64,000 nucleotides of DNA from positions 147,763 through 211,762 of the forward strand of contig NZ_KB849799.1 of NCBI RefSeq assembly GCF_000369065.1, read 5' to 3'. Source of the DNA: Acinetobacter haemolyticus CIP 64.3 = MTCC 9819. GTDB taxonomy: Bacteria; Pseudomonadota; Gammaproteobacteria; Pseudomonadales; Moraxellaceae. The notes beneath the pieces are model-generated. The model ran no database searches, was not told the DNA's origin, and worked only from the letters and a program-made list of their open reading frames with translations. Of this stretch, positions 8,980-18,459 are shown in pieces (position 1 is the first letter of the stretch; each line of letters opens with the position of its first letter). A program made the translations under genes and the position numbers.

Positions 8980-9993
8980 TGGTGTAAGCCAATCTAACGC
9001 TTTTCTAGGACGAGTATTCAGTGACATGGCAACTTGATTTAAATAATGCTGATCTGCCTGATTTAAATCAATCCCTTTAGGTAAATATTGCCTAATTAAA
9101 CCATTCATATTTTCGCATGTGCCTTTTTGCCAGGGTGAATGTGGGTCACAGAAATATACATCTATGCCTAAATCTTCTTCAAGTATTTTATGTTCTGCCA
9201 TCTCGCGTCCACGGTCATAGGTCAACGTTTTACGCAGTTCTGCAGGTAAATATTTCAGAGCTTCAGTTAAAGCCTTGCGCACTGATTCTGCCTTTGCATC
9301 AGGTAATGTTGCCAAGATACAGAGCCGTGTATTTCGTTCAATAAGTGTTGCTATCGAACTTTTATTGTCTTTACCTTTAATTAAATCAGCTTCCCAATGA
9401 CCCGGTATTTTTCTTTCTTGAACTTCGGCTGGGCGCTCATGAATAGTTTTAATATCCTGTAATATAGAATCTTTTTTAGGTTCACCGTTAGCTTTTCGCT
9501 TTTTATTTTCATGACGTAGACAGGATAATAAGTCTTTTTTCAACTCACCCTTGGGTAATGCTCGTATCGTTGAATAAATCGTTGTATGGCTTACATTCAT
9601 TGTTTGATCCAAATCAGGAAATGTCTTTAAACGCTTTGCTATTTGCTGAGGAGACCATAAACAACGGATCGCTTCAACAATAAATTTCCAGAGGATTGAA
9701 ACGATTTTGAGTTTTCTGTGACCACGTCTACGTCTAGCGAAGGTGTTATCAGAAGCATATTGAGCTTGATAAACGTCATTGATGCTATTTCTTTTAAGCT
9801 CACGATAGATCGTACTAGGATGTCTTTTAATGAGTTCAGCAAATTTTCTGGCTGAAAAGCCTTCTTTTCTTGACTCAAGCATTAATGCAGTACGATCTTC
9901 AAAGTTAAGATGATGGTATGACAATTTTATATACTCCATAAACCCTTTAAATTAATTAGGTGGTTTATGTCGCACTTCAAGTTTTACTCTGCC
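8907..9993 (-). mobile_element. ISAba125 (IS30 family), 1087 bp
   Basis: The ends form imperfect inverted repeats of about 26 bp starting GGC (8907) and ending GCC (9993). They are flanked by a 3-bp duplication CCC (8904-8906 and 9994-9996). The length of 1087 bp and the end reading outward tcatgtttgaattcgcc match what I remember of ISAba125, the element that supplies the -35 box (TTGAAT) of the blaNDM-1 promoter. That outward -35 box points leftward here, antisense to the split gene and the pump. The transposase lies on the minus strand. Confidence 0.92.
8914..9939 (-). CDS. IS30-family transposase of ISAba125
   Basis: A 341-residue transposase with an N-terminal helix-turn-helix (GFSARKFAELIKRHPSTIYR) that recognises the element ends. 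The C-terminal DDE domain has its first Asp in GHWEADLIKG, the second in LTYDRGREMAEH and the Glu in SPWQKGTCENMNGLIR. Length is normal and the frame is intact, so the element is probably active. It is the only gene of ISAba125, nearly fills it, and is opposite to the host gene it interrupts. Confidence 0.95.
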   Translation of the reverse strand: MEYIKLSYHHLNFEDRTALMLESRKEGFSARKFAELIKRHPSTIYRELKRNSINDVYQAQYASDNTFARRRRGHRKLKIVSILWKFIVEAIRCLWSPQQIAKRLKTFPDLDQTMNVSHTTIYSTIRALPKGELKKDLLSCLRHENKKRKANGEPKKDSILQDIKTIHERPAEVQERKIPGHWEADLIKGKDNKSSIATLIERNTRLCILATLPDAKAESVRKALTEALKYLPAELRKTLTYDRGREMAEHKILEEDLGIDVYFCDPHSPWQKGTCENMNGLIRQYLPKGIDLNQADQHYLNQVAMSLNTRPRKALDWLTPLEKFAQLVDYHKAFETVAPHV

Positions 9994-9996
9994 CCC

Positions 9997-10438
9997 ATTT
10001 AATGAGTTGTATTGGTTATTGATATCAAAAGGTTATAAAACTTACTTATTATTAGCCAATAACTATTATGTATATTATCCAAATATGCAAGATGATAATC
10101 AGCACCTTGCAGCAGTTGTCGATCATTATTGTGAGAATTTCTTTAGTGAGTATTATGATAAAGATATTGGATTATTAAACTTTGGTGAGGATTATCAGCC
10201 TTTAAAAGGTGAAGTTGCACCAATTACCGATGAGATGAGAACAAAAAATCCCAAAATTGAATTTTTTGAGCAGCTTAATCCCACATGGACAGCAGGGACT
10301 GAATTACCCTGTATAGGAAGGTTAGGTTGGAAAGATTTAGCTCGCTTCCCAGTAAAGTTAATATCCAAGCCGATAAGTAAAGGACGTTGCGAGGCAATTA
10401 TTACAAAACAAAATATCCAAACTGGAGTTTCAAAATGA
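9997..10438 (+). pseudogene. GNAT-like protein, 3' fragment (gene split by ISAba125)
   Basis: This continues the protein begun at 8527, reading FNELYWLLISKGYKTYLLL and then a stretch rich in aromatic residues (NNYYVYYPN) and a C-terminal region of unknown fold. The stop TGA overlaps the ATG of the GH3 gene (ATGA at 10435-10438), so in the intact operon translation of the two would be coupled. The fragment has no good start of its own; a TTG at 10007 exists without a clear ribosome site. I do not recognise a characterised family. Confidence 0.7.
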
Positions 10439-12021
10439 GATACGAACAATGGCTAAGCTCAGGATCACATTTTATTTTGAAGCAGTGGTGTAATACGACC
10501 GATAGAAAGTTTAAAAAAAACGCCAATCAACTAGAGGTTACCCAACGTAAAATTCTCAGCGCTATTTTACAATCTTCAACTTTAGCTATTGAAAATCGAG
10601 TTGTGAATTATGAGCAGTTCGTAAATGCCTTTATGCCAACTCGTTATAGCGCATGGCGAGAAGATATCCACCTATATCGAGAAGAAAAACGTGTACTTTC
10701 AAATAGTAAATTAATTCGTTTTCAACCGACGAGTGGCTCTAGTGAACAGATAAAATTTATTCCATACACTCAACAATTTTTGGATGAGTTGGATCAAGCG
10801 GTTGCAACGTGGTTGGCGAGCTTATATCGAAAATGTCCACAACTCCAACTAGGAACACATTATTGGTCCGTTTCGTGGTTACCTGAAAGCCAAAGAGAGA
10901 TTTTAAAAGATAAAAACTTAAATGATGACAGCGCATTGCTAGGATTTGGGAAACGGATTTTATCTAAATTTACGCAGGCAGTTCCCAGTAATGTTGCATT
11001 TGCCTCAAATGCAGATGATGCTTTATTTGCCACGATTTGTTATCTCGTCGCAAATCGTAATCTCGCAATGATCTCTGTATGGAGCCCAACATTTGCATTG
11101 CAACTTCTTGATCGTTTGCAAAATATGCATAAGGAGGTGATGGCTGTATTAGCTACGGGGTCTTGGGGAGGTCGAGCTGTATCTTTACAACAAGTAAAAG
11201 CACCCTACTGTCGATATAGTGCTGAGTGTCTGAGCATGAGTATGGTTGATGGACAGATTGACTTTAAAAAATTATGGCCACGCTTAAGTTTAGTGTCTAG
11301 CTGGGATACAGCAGGTTCAAAAGCATGGGCGGACGCCTTAAAAGCAAGATTACCTTTTGTACAATTTGAAGGTAAAGGTTTATGGGCAACCGAAGGCGTT
11401 GTAACGATACCCTATCAGGATCAATACCCACTTGCTTATCAAAGTCATTTTTATGAGTTTGAATATTTAGAGGGAGAGCAACGTGGTCAAATTGTACCTT
11501 CATGGAAGCTCAAACAAGGTGATATTGTTAGCCCAATCATAAGTTCTGGTAATGGCTTATTAAGATATTGTCTCGATGATTGCATTCGTGTCACAGGCTT
11601 TTTAGAACAAGTACCGTGTTTTGAGTTTTTGGGTCGTCGTTTTGGTGTTGATCTCGTGGGTGAGAAACTAGCACCTGAAACTGCCCAACAACTTTTATCT
11701 CATCTTAATCAAACGCAATCGAAAGCAATCTCTTTACTGGCGATTGATACACAACAACAAACAAAACCTTTTTATTGTGTCTTATTTGAAGGTGATATTC
11801 ATCATCAGATTGATCATGAATATATTGACCAGATCTTACGTCAGAATTTCCATTATGAACTTGCTCGTAATCTAGGGCAGCTGGATCAACCGCAAATTCG
11901 AAAAGCAGAAAATGGTTGGGATGCTTACAAAAAACTTGTGATGTATGACGGTATTATTGAAGGCAATATTAAGCCTGAACCTTTGAAAAAGATTAGCTTG
12001 AATAGTTTAGCGCAGCTATGA
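10435..12021 (+). CDS. GH3-family acyl-adenylating amide synthetase
   Basis: A 528-residue protein starting at the ATG that overlaps the preceding stop, with ribosome site ggag; an earlier in-frame start at 10387 would run into the upstream gene. Three GH3 motifs are visible in order: the phosphate loop PTSGSSEQIKFIPYT (about residue 97), LWATEG (about 316) and LLRYCLDDCIRV (about 377). GH3 enzymes, best known as plant jasmonate/auxin-amido synthetases, activate a carboxylic acid with ATP and join it to an amine, usually an amino acid. Its setting between pump, channel and acyltransferase-like genes suggests synthesis of a secreted amide. Substrates unknown. Confidence 0.85.
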   Translation: MRYEQWLSSGSHFILKQWCNTTDRKFKKNANQLEVTQRKILSAILQSSTLAIENRVVNYEQFVNAFMPTRYSAWREDIHLYREEKRVLSNSKLIRFQPTSGSSEQIKFIPYTQQFLDELDQAVATWLASLYRKCPQLQLGTHYWSVSWLPESQREILKDKNLNDDSALLGFGKRILSKFTQAVPSNVAFASNADDALFATICYLVANRNLAMISVWSPTFALQLLDRLQNMHKEVMAVLATGSWGGRAVSLQQVKAPYCRYSAECLSMSMVDGQIDFKKLWPRLSLVSSWDTAGSKAWADALKARLPFVQFEGKGLWATEGVVTIPYQDQYPLAYQSHFYEFEYLEGEQRGQIVPSWKLKQGDIVSPIISSGNGLLRYCLDDCIRVTGFLEQVPCFEFLGRRFGVDLVGEKLAPETAQQLLSHLNQTQSKAISLLAIDTQQQTKPFYCVLFEGDIHHQIDHEYIDQILRQNFHYELARNLGQLDQPQIRKAENGWDAYKKLVMYDGIIEGNIKPEPLKKISLNSLAQL

Positions 12022-13346
12022 AACAAAGGATGAATAGGATGATGCAATTGGGGCATCGAATTGCTCGATATCAGTATTTAATACTTTCCAGTTTTTTAGT
12101 GATGAGTAGTCCTCTCAATGCCATGACTTTAGATCAGGCATTGAGTGCCAGTTTAAAATATGAAAGTCGTCTAGAACTAAGTCGTTTAGATGTAAATCGT
12201 TCCACCGCTATGTTAGAGCAAGCGAAGCAACGAGATGGTCTAAAAATCAATTTAGTTGGTCAGTTGGACTATGAAAGAATCGAAACACCTGAAACAGTGT
12301 TATTTCCCACTGAAGGTAATCGGCGAGGGCGTAGCCTACAACTTCAATTAGATTACCCGATTTATACTTCAGGTCGGCATCGTTTAGGTGTAGACGTCGC
12401 TAAAAGTCAAGTCGCTGCTCAGCATCAGGCTTTTTCAGACCGTCGATCAGAAACGATCTTAAATACAGTGATGGTTTATACCGATGTATTGAAGAAAAAA
12501 GCCATTCTAGATTTGAGAAAGAAAACACTCACAAACTTGCAGCGTTCGCTATTCGAATCACAACGTAGGTTTGATGTTGGTATGATCACACGTGCAGATT
12601 TGGCTCAAGTCTTGGCACAAGTTGCGCAAGGACAAGCCGATGTGACTCAGGCACAATCAAATCTCAGTATCAGTGAGGCGCAATTTTATCAGATTACGGG
12701 TATTTACCCAGAACATTTGGCTAAAGTTGATCAGCTACCCATGATTACGTTGAGTTTAGATGAGATCTTAGCTAAAACAAAAAATCACCCTGCACTGATC
12801 CAAGCTAAATATGAGAAGCAAGCAGCTGAACAACAATTTGCGCTTAGCAAAAGGGAGTTATGGCCGACTGTGATGTTAACCAGTCGTGCAGGTAAGCAAG
12901 AAGAGGCCAGTTATATCGGCTCTGAAAGTAATAACTATATGGTTGGAGTACAGTTAAATGTCCCTTTATTTGATGATGGAGTAAATCGTGCGAATGTACG
13001 CAAAGCCCAGACGGATGTGGATTTGAGTCATCAGAAGATTAGAAGTTTAGAGCTGGATTTAAACCAACGTGTACAAACCACCTATGCCCAGCTTTTAAGT
13101 GTTCGGCAAAATAAAAATGCACTTCAAAATGCTATCGATGCAGCAGAAATCGCATTGTTATATACCCGGAAGGAATTTGAATTGGGCACAAAAACGACTT
13201 TTGATTTACTTAATACCGAACAAAAACTACTGGATGTGAAAACACAAAAAACAGTGAATGAGCAAGATGAGATCGTTTTTGTTTATCAGTTATTAGATCA
13301 AATGGGTGAGTTAAATCAATTGATCACAACGCAACATCATAAATAG
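12018..13346 (+). CDS. TolC-family outer-membrane efflux channel
   Basis: A 442-residue protein with a signal peptide (hydrophobic core YLILSSFLVMSSPLNA, cleavage near residue 36) and two repeats of long helices with TolC-type motifs. Examples are MTLDQALSASL at the mature start, QVAQGQADVTQAQSNL in the first repeat and LNVPLFDDGVNRANVRKA in the second. It overlaps the GH3 stop (ATGA at 12018-12021). A later start near 12039 has a better ribosome site (aaagg), so the exact start is unsure. It probably completes a tripartite exporter with the genes at 5761 and 6854. Confidence 0.9.
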   Translation: MKQRMNRMMQLGHRIARYQYLILSSFLVMSSPLNAMTLDQALSASLKYESRLELSRLDVNRSTAMLEQAKQRDGLKINLVGQLDYERIETPETVLFPTEGNRRGRSLQLQLDYPIYTSGRHRLGVDVAKSQVAAQHQAFSDRRSETILNTVMVYTDVLKKKAILDLRKKTLTNLQRSLFESQRRFDVGMITRADLAQVLAQVAQGQADVTQAQSNLSISEAQFYQITGIYPEHLAKVDQLPMITLSLDEILAKTKNHPALIQAKYEKQAAEQQFALSKRELWPTVMLTSRAGKQEEASYIGSESNNYMVGVQLNVPLFDDGVNRANVRKAQTDVDLSHQKIRSLELDLNQRVQTTYAQLLSVRQNKNALQNAIDAAEIALLYTRKEFELGTKTTFDLLNTEQKLLDVKTQKTVNEQDEIVFVYQLLDQMGELNQLITTQHHK

Positions 13347-13357
13347 GGGAAATAACA

Positions 13358-14527
13358 ATGAATACAAGCCCAGCCAGTCAGTATTTTGAAGGACAACTTG
13401 TTACAAGGGAAGCAACACAGGAAGATGATCAGGCCTTAAGAGCCTTGATCGCTGTACCGATGACAACACGCGGTATCCAGATTAGTTTTCAACGTGAACC
13501 AAGTTATTTCAAAGCTTCTGATATTTTGTATAAGCACAAATTGCATGTACTGATCGAGGATAAAGAAAATCGGAACAAAGTGGCTTGTTATAGCAATGGT
13601 TATCGCCCATGTTATGTCAATCGTGAGGTACAAAACTTTCGATATGCGAGTGATTTGCGGGTGGATCATCAATATCGCGGAAAATCTCTAGTGAAAATGC
13701 TAGGCGCTCATGTCGAAAAAAATATGCATGATCCTAATTTTAGTCAAATGATTATTTTTGATGATAATCATGCTGCGCGTGCGGCTATTCAGACACCTAA
13801 AACTGGAATGCCTGATTATTATGATGAAGGACTGATTGAGACTTTAACATTAACGAGTTTAGGCAGATTGAGTAAACTAAAAAAATATATAAAGGCTCAA
13901 ACGTTAAATAATGAAACTGCTGATGAGATTTGGTCATGTACTGCTGGGATTGAATATATTGCTGCAATGAATGCTTTTGTGACGGAAATGTCAGATTATT
14001 ATAATTTTATTCCTGCATATAATTTTGAAGAATTGGCTGAAGGGAATTGTTATTTTTCTGGTTTAAATCTTTCGGATTTTTTGCTTTATTTTCATAATGA
14101 TAAAATCGTAGGAATGTTTGGGCTTTGGGATCAACATGGTCTTAAGCAAACCAAAATATTGAATTACAGTCGCATGATTGGATTGTTTCGTCCGATTTAT
14201 AATTTATGTACGGTTTTTAGCAAAAGTTTAATTTTGCCAAAACGTGGTGACTCAGTGAAATACCATGTATTACATAGTTTATTGTGTCATCCAAACGCTT
14301 TGTCTTTGCATCATCGTATGCTCACCGATGCTTATCAGCGTTCCAAGCAATTGGGAATCGGTGCTGTAAGTTTTACCTTATCACATAAAGATCCCCGTTA
14401 TCAGCTCAATCAATTTTATAAGGGAGAGCGTTTAACTGGAATGCATGGCTTTATTAGCTTTAAAGGTGATCCTCGTCCCAATTTTGACAAAAACTTAATC
14501 CCATATCTTGAGGTGGGACGGATCTAG
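13358..14527 (+). CDS. GNAT-family acyltransferase-like protein
   Basis: A 389-residue protein starting after a strong ribosome site (gggga, 9 bp), 11 bp behind the channel gene. The N-terminal half is GNAT-like: ASDLRVDHQYRGKSLVKMLG resembles the acetyl-CoA pyrophosphate loop (R-x-x-G-x-G/S variant), followed by IIFDDNHAARAAI. The C-terminal half (about 200-389) looks like a second, degenerate GNAT repeat. It would transfer an acyl group to an amine. Last gene of the cluster, followed by a terminator-like hairpin. A role in building or modifying the GH3 product is inferred. Confidence 0.75.
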   Translation: MNTSPASQYFEGQLVTREATQEDDQALRALIAVPMTTRGIQISFQREPSYFKASDILYKHKLHVLIEDKENRNKVACYSNGYRPCYVNREVQNFRYASDLRVDHQYRGKSLVKMLGAHVEKNMHDPNFSQMIIFDDNHAARAAIQTPKTGMPDYYDEGLIETLTLTSLGRLSKLKKYIKAQTLNNETADEIWSCTAGIEYIAAMNAFVTEMSDYYNFIPAYNFEELAEGNCYFSGLNLSDFLLYFHNDKIVGMFGLWDQHGLKQTKILNYSRMIGLFRPIYNLCTVFSKSLILPKRGDSVKYHVLHSLLCHPNALSLHHRMLTDAYQRSKQLGIGAVSFTLSHKDPRYQLNQFYKGERLTGMHGFISFKGDPRPNFDKNLIPYLEVGRI

Positions 14528-14540
14528 CATGAATTGAACG

Positions 14541-14573
14541 GACTGCAAAATATTGAGTATTGAGCAGTCTTTT
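14541..14573 (+). terminator. Possible terminator of the export operon
   Basis: The short stem gactgc / gcagtc (14541-14546 with 14564-14569), with an A/T-rich 17-base loop and tttt after it, lies 14 bp behind the last gene. It is weak but well placed. Confidence 0.5.
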
Positions 14574-14830
14574 CAGAAATGAATGTTTGAAGGTGCTGTA
14601 TTTCTGGACAGATTCTAGTTAAATCACTTCGAAATACAGACAAAAGTTATCAATTTTATAAAATACTTCTATAATAACGCCCATCATTACGAGTTGCAGA
14701 GTGCATGTCATCTCGACAATCTCTTGCGACTACGCATTATTAAGTCAATTTAACACTACAATTCGGCTTATTTATCAATATTTTCAATCTTTTGTGTCAA
14801 ATAACACATCAGACTAACTTAGGTGCCAGC

Positions 14831-17035
14831 ATGGAAATCAAGGTTAATTACCTCGACAACCTTCGACAAGAAGCCAAATTCGATGACTTTACGGTAATCG
14901 CAGATCAACCGATTCGTTATAAAGGGGACGGATCTGCACCGGGGCCATTTGACTACTTCTTGGCATCGTCGGCACTCTGTGCAGCTTATTTTGTCAAAGT
15001 ATATTGCGCGGCACGTGATATTCCAACCGATAACATTCGATTATCCCAAAACAATATTGTTGATCCAGAAAACCGCTATAAACAGATTTTTAAAATTCAG
15101 GTTGAACTTCCAGCTGATATTTCTGAAAAAGATCGTCAGGGGATTTTACGTTCTATTGACCGTTGTACGGTAAAAAAAGTCATTCAAACGGGTCCTGAAT
15201 TTGTCATCGAAGAAGTGGAAAGTATAGATGCAGATGCTCAAGCTTTATTGATGCCGAATCTTGCATCTGAAAGTACCACTTATATCCAAGGTAAAGATTT
15301 ACCGTTAGAAGAAACCATTGCCAATATGTCGAGCATTTTGGCAGGCTTAGGTATGAAGATTGAAATTGCGTCATGGCGTAATATTGTACCGAATGTTTGG
15401 TCACTGCATATCCGTGATGCACAGTCACCGATGTGTTTTACCAATGGTAAAGGCTCAACCAAAGAAAGCGCACTAGCATCTGCATTAGGCGAGTTTATTG
15501 AACGTCTTAATTGTAATTTCTTCTATAACGATCAATTTTGGGGTGAAGAAATTGCCAACGCAGAATTTGTGCATTACCCAGACGAGAAATGGTTTAAACC
15601 AGGGCCAAATGGCGAACTACCAAAAGAAATCTTGGATGAATACTGTCTTGAGATTTACGACCCTGAAAAAGAGTTACTAGGTACGCATTTATACGATACT
15701 AACTCTGGGAATATTGAACGTGGGATTTGTTCACTTCCTTTTGTACGCCAATCTGATGGCGAAACAGTTTACTTCCCATCAAACTTGATCGAAAACTTGT
15801 ACCTCAGTAATGGTATGAGTGCAGGGAATACATTAGAAGAAGCCCAAGTTCAGTGCTTATCTGAAATTTTCGAACGTGCTGTAAAACGTGAAATTATCGA
15901 AGGTGAAATTGCACTACCTGATGTTCCTGAAGAAGTTTTGGCTAAGTATCCAAGTATTGTTGCAGGTATCCAAGGCTTAGAAGAACAAGGTTTTCCAGTA
16001 TTGGTTAAAGACGCCTCTTTGGGCGGTCAATTTCCTGTGATGTGTGTCACTTTGATGAACCCACGCACAGGTGGTGTGTTTGCTTCATTTGGTGCGCATC
16101 CAAGTTTTGAAGTGGCTTTAGAACGTAGTTTGACTGAGTTATTGCAAGGCCGTAGTTTTGAAGGTCTCAATGACTTACCTCAGCCAACCTTCCAAAGTGA
16201 AGCAGTGACTGAACCGAATAATTTTGTGGAACACTTTATTGATTCAAGTGGCTTAGTCTCTTGGCGTTTCTTCAGCGCAAAATCTGATTATGATTTTGTA
16301 GAATGGGATTTCACCAATGACGGTGAAAACTCGAATGCGGATGAGGCTGCTGAATTATTCGGCATTCTTGAAGAAATGGGCAAAGAAGTCTACATGGCTG
16401 TCTATGAACATTTAGGTGCGACAGCTTGTCGTATCCTCGTACCCGATTATTCAGAAATTTATTTAGTTGAAGATTTGATTTGGGACAATACCAATAAAGC
16501 ATTGGCATTCCGTGAAGATATTCTAAATATTCATCGTTTAGATGACGAGCGTCTTGAAGCACTGGTTGAGCGTTTAGAAGAATGTGAACTTGACGATTAC
16601 ACAGAAATCACGACCTTAATCGGCATTGAATTTGATGACAATACTGTTTGGGGACAATTGACACTGCTTGAATTAAAACTCCTTATTTATGTTGCTTTGA
16701 AGCAATTTGAAGAAGCAAAAGATTTAGTTGAGCAATTCCTGCAATACAACACCAACACTGTAGAACGTGGTTTGTTCTATCAATGTATGAATGTTGTGCT
16801 AGAAGTCATTCTCGATGATGAGATGGAATTAGAAGATTACGACAAAAACTTCCGTCGTATGTTTGGTGATGAACGTATGGATGCTGTCGTGGGCTCTGTC
16901 GAAGGCACAGTTCGTTTTTATGGTCTAACACCAACCAGTATGAAACTCGAAGGTTTGGATCGTCATTTACGTTTGATTGAGAGCTACAAGAAGTTGCACG
17001 CTGCTCGTGCAAAAGCAGTCGGTTTAAATAAATAA
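14831..17035 (+). CDS. ycaO: OsmC-YcaO fusion protein
   Basis: A 734-residue protein starting at ATG 14831 (ribosome site tagg); the TTG upstream adds a non-conserved tail. Residues 1-135 are an OsmC/Ohr-like domain (PGPFDYFLASSALCAAYF). From about 165 on is a YcaO domain with the ATP-binding acidic clusters ASALGEFIERL and EAQVQCLSEIFERAVK, then a C-terminal helical region like that of E. coli YcaO. YcaO proteins use ATP to activate amide backbones; E. coli YcaO assists RimO methylthiolation of ribosomal protein S12. The fusion is, as far as I recall, usual in Acinetobacter and related genera. There is no peptide substrate gene next to it. Confidence 0.88.
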   Translation: MEIKVNYLDNLRQEAKFDDFTVIADQPIRYKGDGSAPGPFDYFLASSALCAAYFVKVYCAARDIPTDNIRLSQNNIVDPENRYKQIFKIQVELPADISEKDRQGILRSIDRCTVKKVIQTGPEFVIEEVESIDADAQALLMPNLASESTTYIQGKDLPLEETIANMSSILAGLGMKIEIASWRNIVPNVWSLHIRDAQSPMCFTNGKGSTKESALASALGEFIERLNCNFFYNDQFWGEEIANAEFVHYPDEKWFKPGPNGELPKEILDEYCLEIYDPEKELLGTHLYDTNSGNIERGICSLPFVRQSDGETVYFPSNLIENLYLSNGMSAGNTLEEAQVQCLSEIFERAVKREIIEGEIALPDVPEEVLAKYPSIVAGIQGLEEQGFPVLVKDASLGGQFPVMCVTLMNPRTGGVFASFGAHPSFEVALERSLTELLQGRSFEGLNDLPQPTFQSEAVTEPNNFVEHFIDSSGLVSWRFFSAKSDYDFVEWDFTNDGENSNADEAAELFGILEEMGKEVYMAVYEHLGATACRILVPDYSEIYLVEDLIWDNTNKALAFREDILNIHRLDDERLEALVERLEECELDDYTEITTLIGIEFDDNTVWGQLTLLELKLLIYVALKQFEEAKDLVEQFLQYNTNTVERGLFYQCMNVVLEVILDDEMELEDYDKNFRRMFGDERMDAVVGSVEGTVRFYGLTPTSMKLEGLDRHLRLIESYKKLHAARAKAVGLNK

Positions 17036-17065
17036 TTAACAGCATGAGTTTTTAAATTCATGCTG

Positions 17066-17116
17066 AATACACTTGACTAAAAGCGCTTATATCGCGGAGG
17101 TCAAGTGTATTTTTTT
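17066..17116 (+). terminator. Terminator after ycaO
   Basis: The stem aatacacttga (17066-17076) pairs perfectly with tcaagtgtatt (17101-17111) and a T-run follows. A second small hairpin (agcatga / tcatgct, 17041-17064) precedes it. Confidence 0.85.
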
Positions 17117-17370
17117 ATTAAAATCAGTTAAATAAATTAAAATTATATTTTATTATGAATGGTATTCATAATTTATGATTATAAAAAATCATTTCATGCA
17201 TATTTAGATTCTCTGTAAGCTAGAAAACACAATAAAACATGTTTTGGTATGGAGTAACCAATGAAACATATAAATAGCTTATCGGTTTTATAAGATTTCA
17301 ACAGAATTTCTGAACTGTTATGAAAAATTAATTTTCAAAAAAAGATATTACAACGCTAAAGAGTAGAACA
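17117..17370. other. Intergenic region before the amidohydrolase gene
   Basis: About 250 AT-rich bases, presumably holding the promoter. A 10-codon ORF at 17261-17293 with a ribosome site (tggag) could be a leader peptide but nothing else supports it. Confidence 0.35.
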
Positions 17371-18444
17371 ATGAAACAGCTCGATTTTTCTATTATTGAT
17401 CCACATATACATCAGTGGGATCCTTACCATACTCCACATTCCGCAGCGGTATTGGTTAAGGCATTGGGGAAATATCCAGCGCTTATGGATAAGATTCTTC
17501 GCTTAGTAAAACCAAAAGCGTTATTGGACACTCTAGGGCATACTCAACATGTATTAAGCCCTTATTTGCCGATGCATTATCATCAAGATTTAGATGGGAT
17601 ACAGGTTGAAAGCGTTGTTCATGTCGAAGCCAATTGGCATCATCATAAAGGGTTTGGCGTTGTTGAAGAAACGAGATGGCTAAGCCAGTTAGATTTTTCA
17701 AAATATGATTTAAAGCTTGCTGCAATTGTTGCCACGGCGGATCCAAGTCACCGCAAATTCGTCGATATTTTAAAAGCTCATCGAGATGCAAGTCCTTTGT
17801 TTAGAGGAATTCGAAAGATGTCTTCTTGGCATGAAGATGACGGCATCTATCGCTGGTCTAAAACACCTCATTTATATCAGTCTAAAAAATTCTTAAAGGG
17901 ATTTGAGCAACTCGCCCAAATGAATCTGTCTTTTGATGCTTGGGGATATTCAACTCAATTAAATGAGATCACTGCCTTGGCTAAGCAGTTTCCAGAAACA
18001 AGGATCGTGGTAGATCATCTTGCAACACCTGTAGGTTTATTTGGTGCAGTAGGGAAGAAGACAGGGAAAACTACTGCGCAACGTGATGCAATATTTCAGC
18101 AATGGCAAAACGGCCTAAGTGCTTTAGCGGAGCAGCCGAATGTGCATGCAAAAATATCAGGGCTTATGATGCCAGTATTGGGACATACATTTTATAAAGA
18201 AAATCGGACGGCAACTGTTGCTGAAATGGTTCAATTATTGACCCCATTGATACAGCATGCGATCCATGTCTTTGGTACAGGACGTATCATGTTCGCTTCG
18301 AATTATCCAATGGATAAACCTAATGCGCGTTTAACCGACTTAATACAGGCTTATATGCAAATGATTGAGCCTTATGGTTCTGAAGCTTTGCAAGCGATTT
18401 TTAGACAAAACGCAATCCATTTTTATCAATTAGACATCAACTAA
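17371..18444 (+). CDS. Amidohydrolase-family (TIM-barrel) metal-dependent hydrolase
   Basis: A 357-residue protein of the amidohydrolase-2 group. It opens with the metal-binding strand IIDPHIHQWDP (H-x-H). VVDHLATPVG holds a histidine near residue 215. The C-terminal ASNYPMDKP is where family members usually have the catalytic Asp (S-N-x-P/D). Members hydrolyse lactones or decarboxylate aromatic acids. Substrate unknown. It lies 15 bp before an SDR gene on the same strand, so the pair probably acts in one catabolic route, such as oxidation of an alcohol and opening of a lactone. Confidence 0.8.
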   Translation: MKQLDFSIIDPHIHQWDPYHTPHSAAVLVKALGKYPALMDKILRLVKPKALLDTLGHTQHVLSPYLPMHYHQDLDGIQVESVVHVEANWHHHKGFGVVEETRWLSQLDFSKYDLKLAAIVATADPSHRKFVDILKAHRDASPLFRGIRKMSSWHEDDGIYRWSKTPHLYQSKKFLKGFEQLAQMNLSFDAWGYSTQLNEITALAKQFPETRIVVDHLATPVGLFGAVGKKTGKTTAQRDAIFQQWQNGLSALAEQPNVHAKISGLMMPVLGHTFYKENRTATVAEMVQLLTPLIQHAIHVFGTGRIMFASNYPMDKPNARLTDLIQAYMQMIEPYGSEALQAIFRQNAIHFYQLDIN

Positions 18445-18459
18445 ACAAAGAGCCATGCT

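Noticed and set aside
10387..10434. Longer GH3 reading frame starting at 10387
   Set aside because: It overlaps the preceding gene by 52 bp and lacks a ribosome site; the ATG at 10435 has ggag and an ATGA overlap typical of operons.
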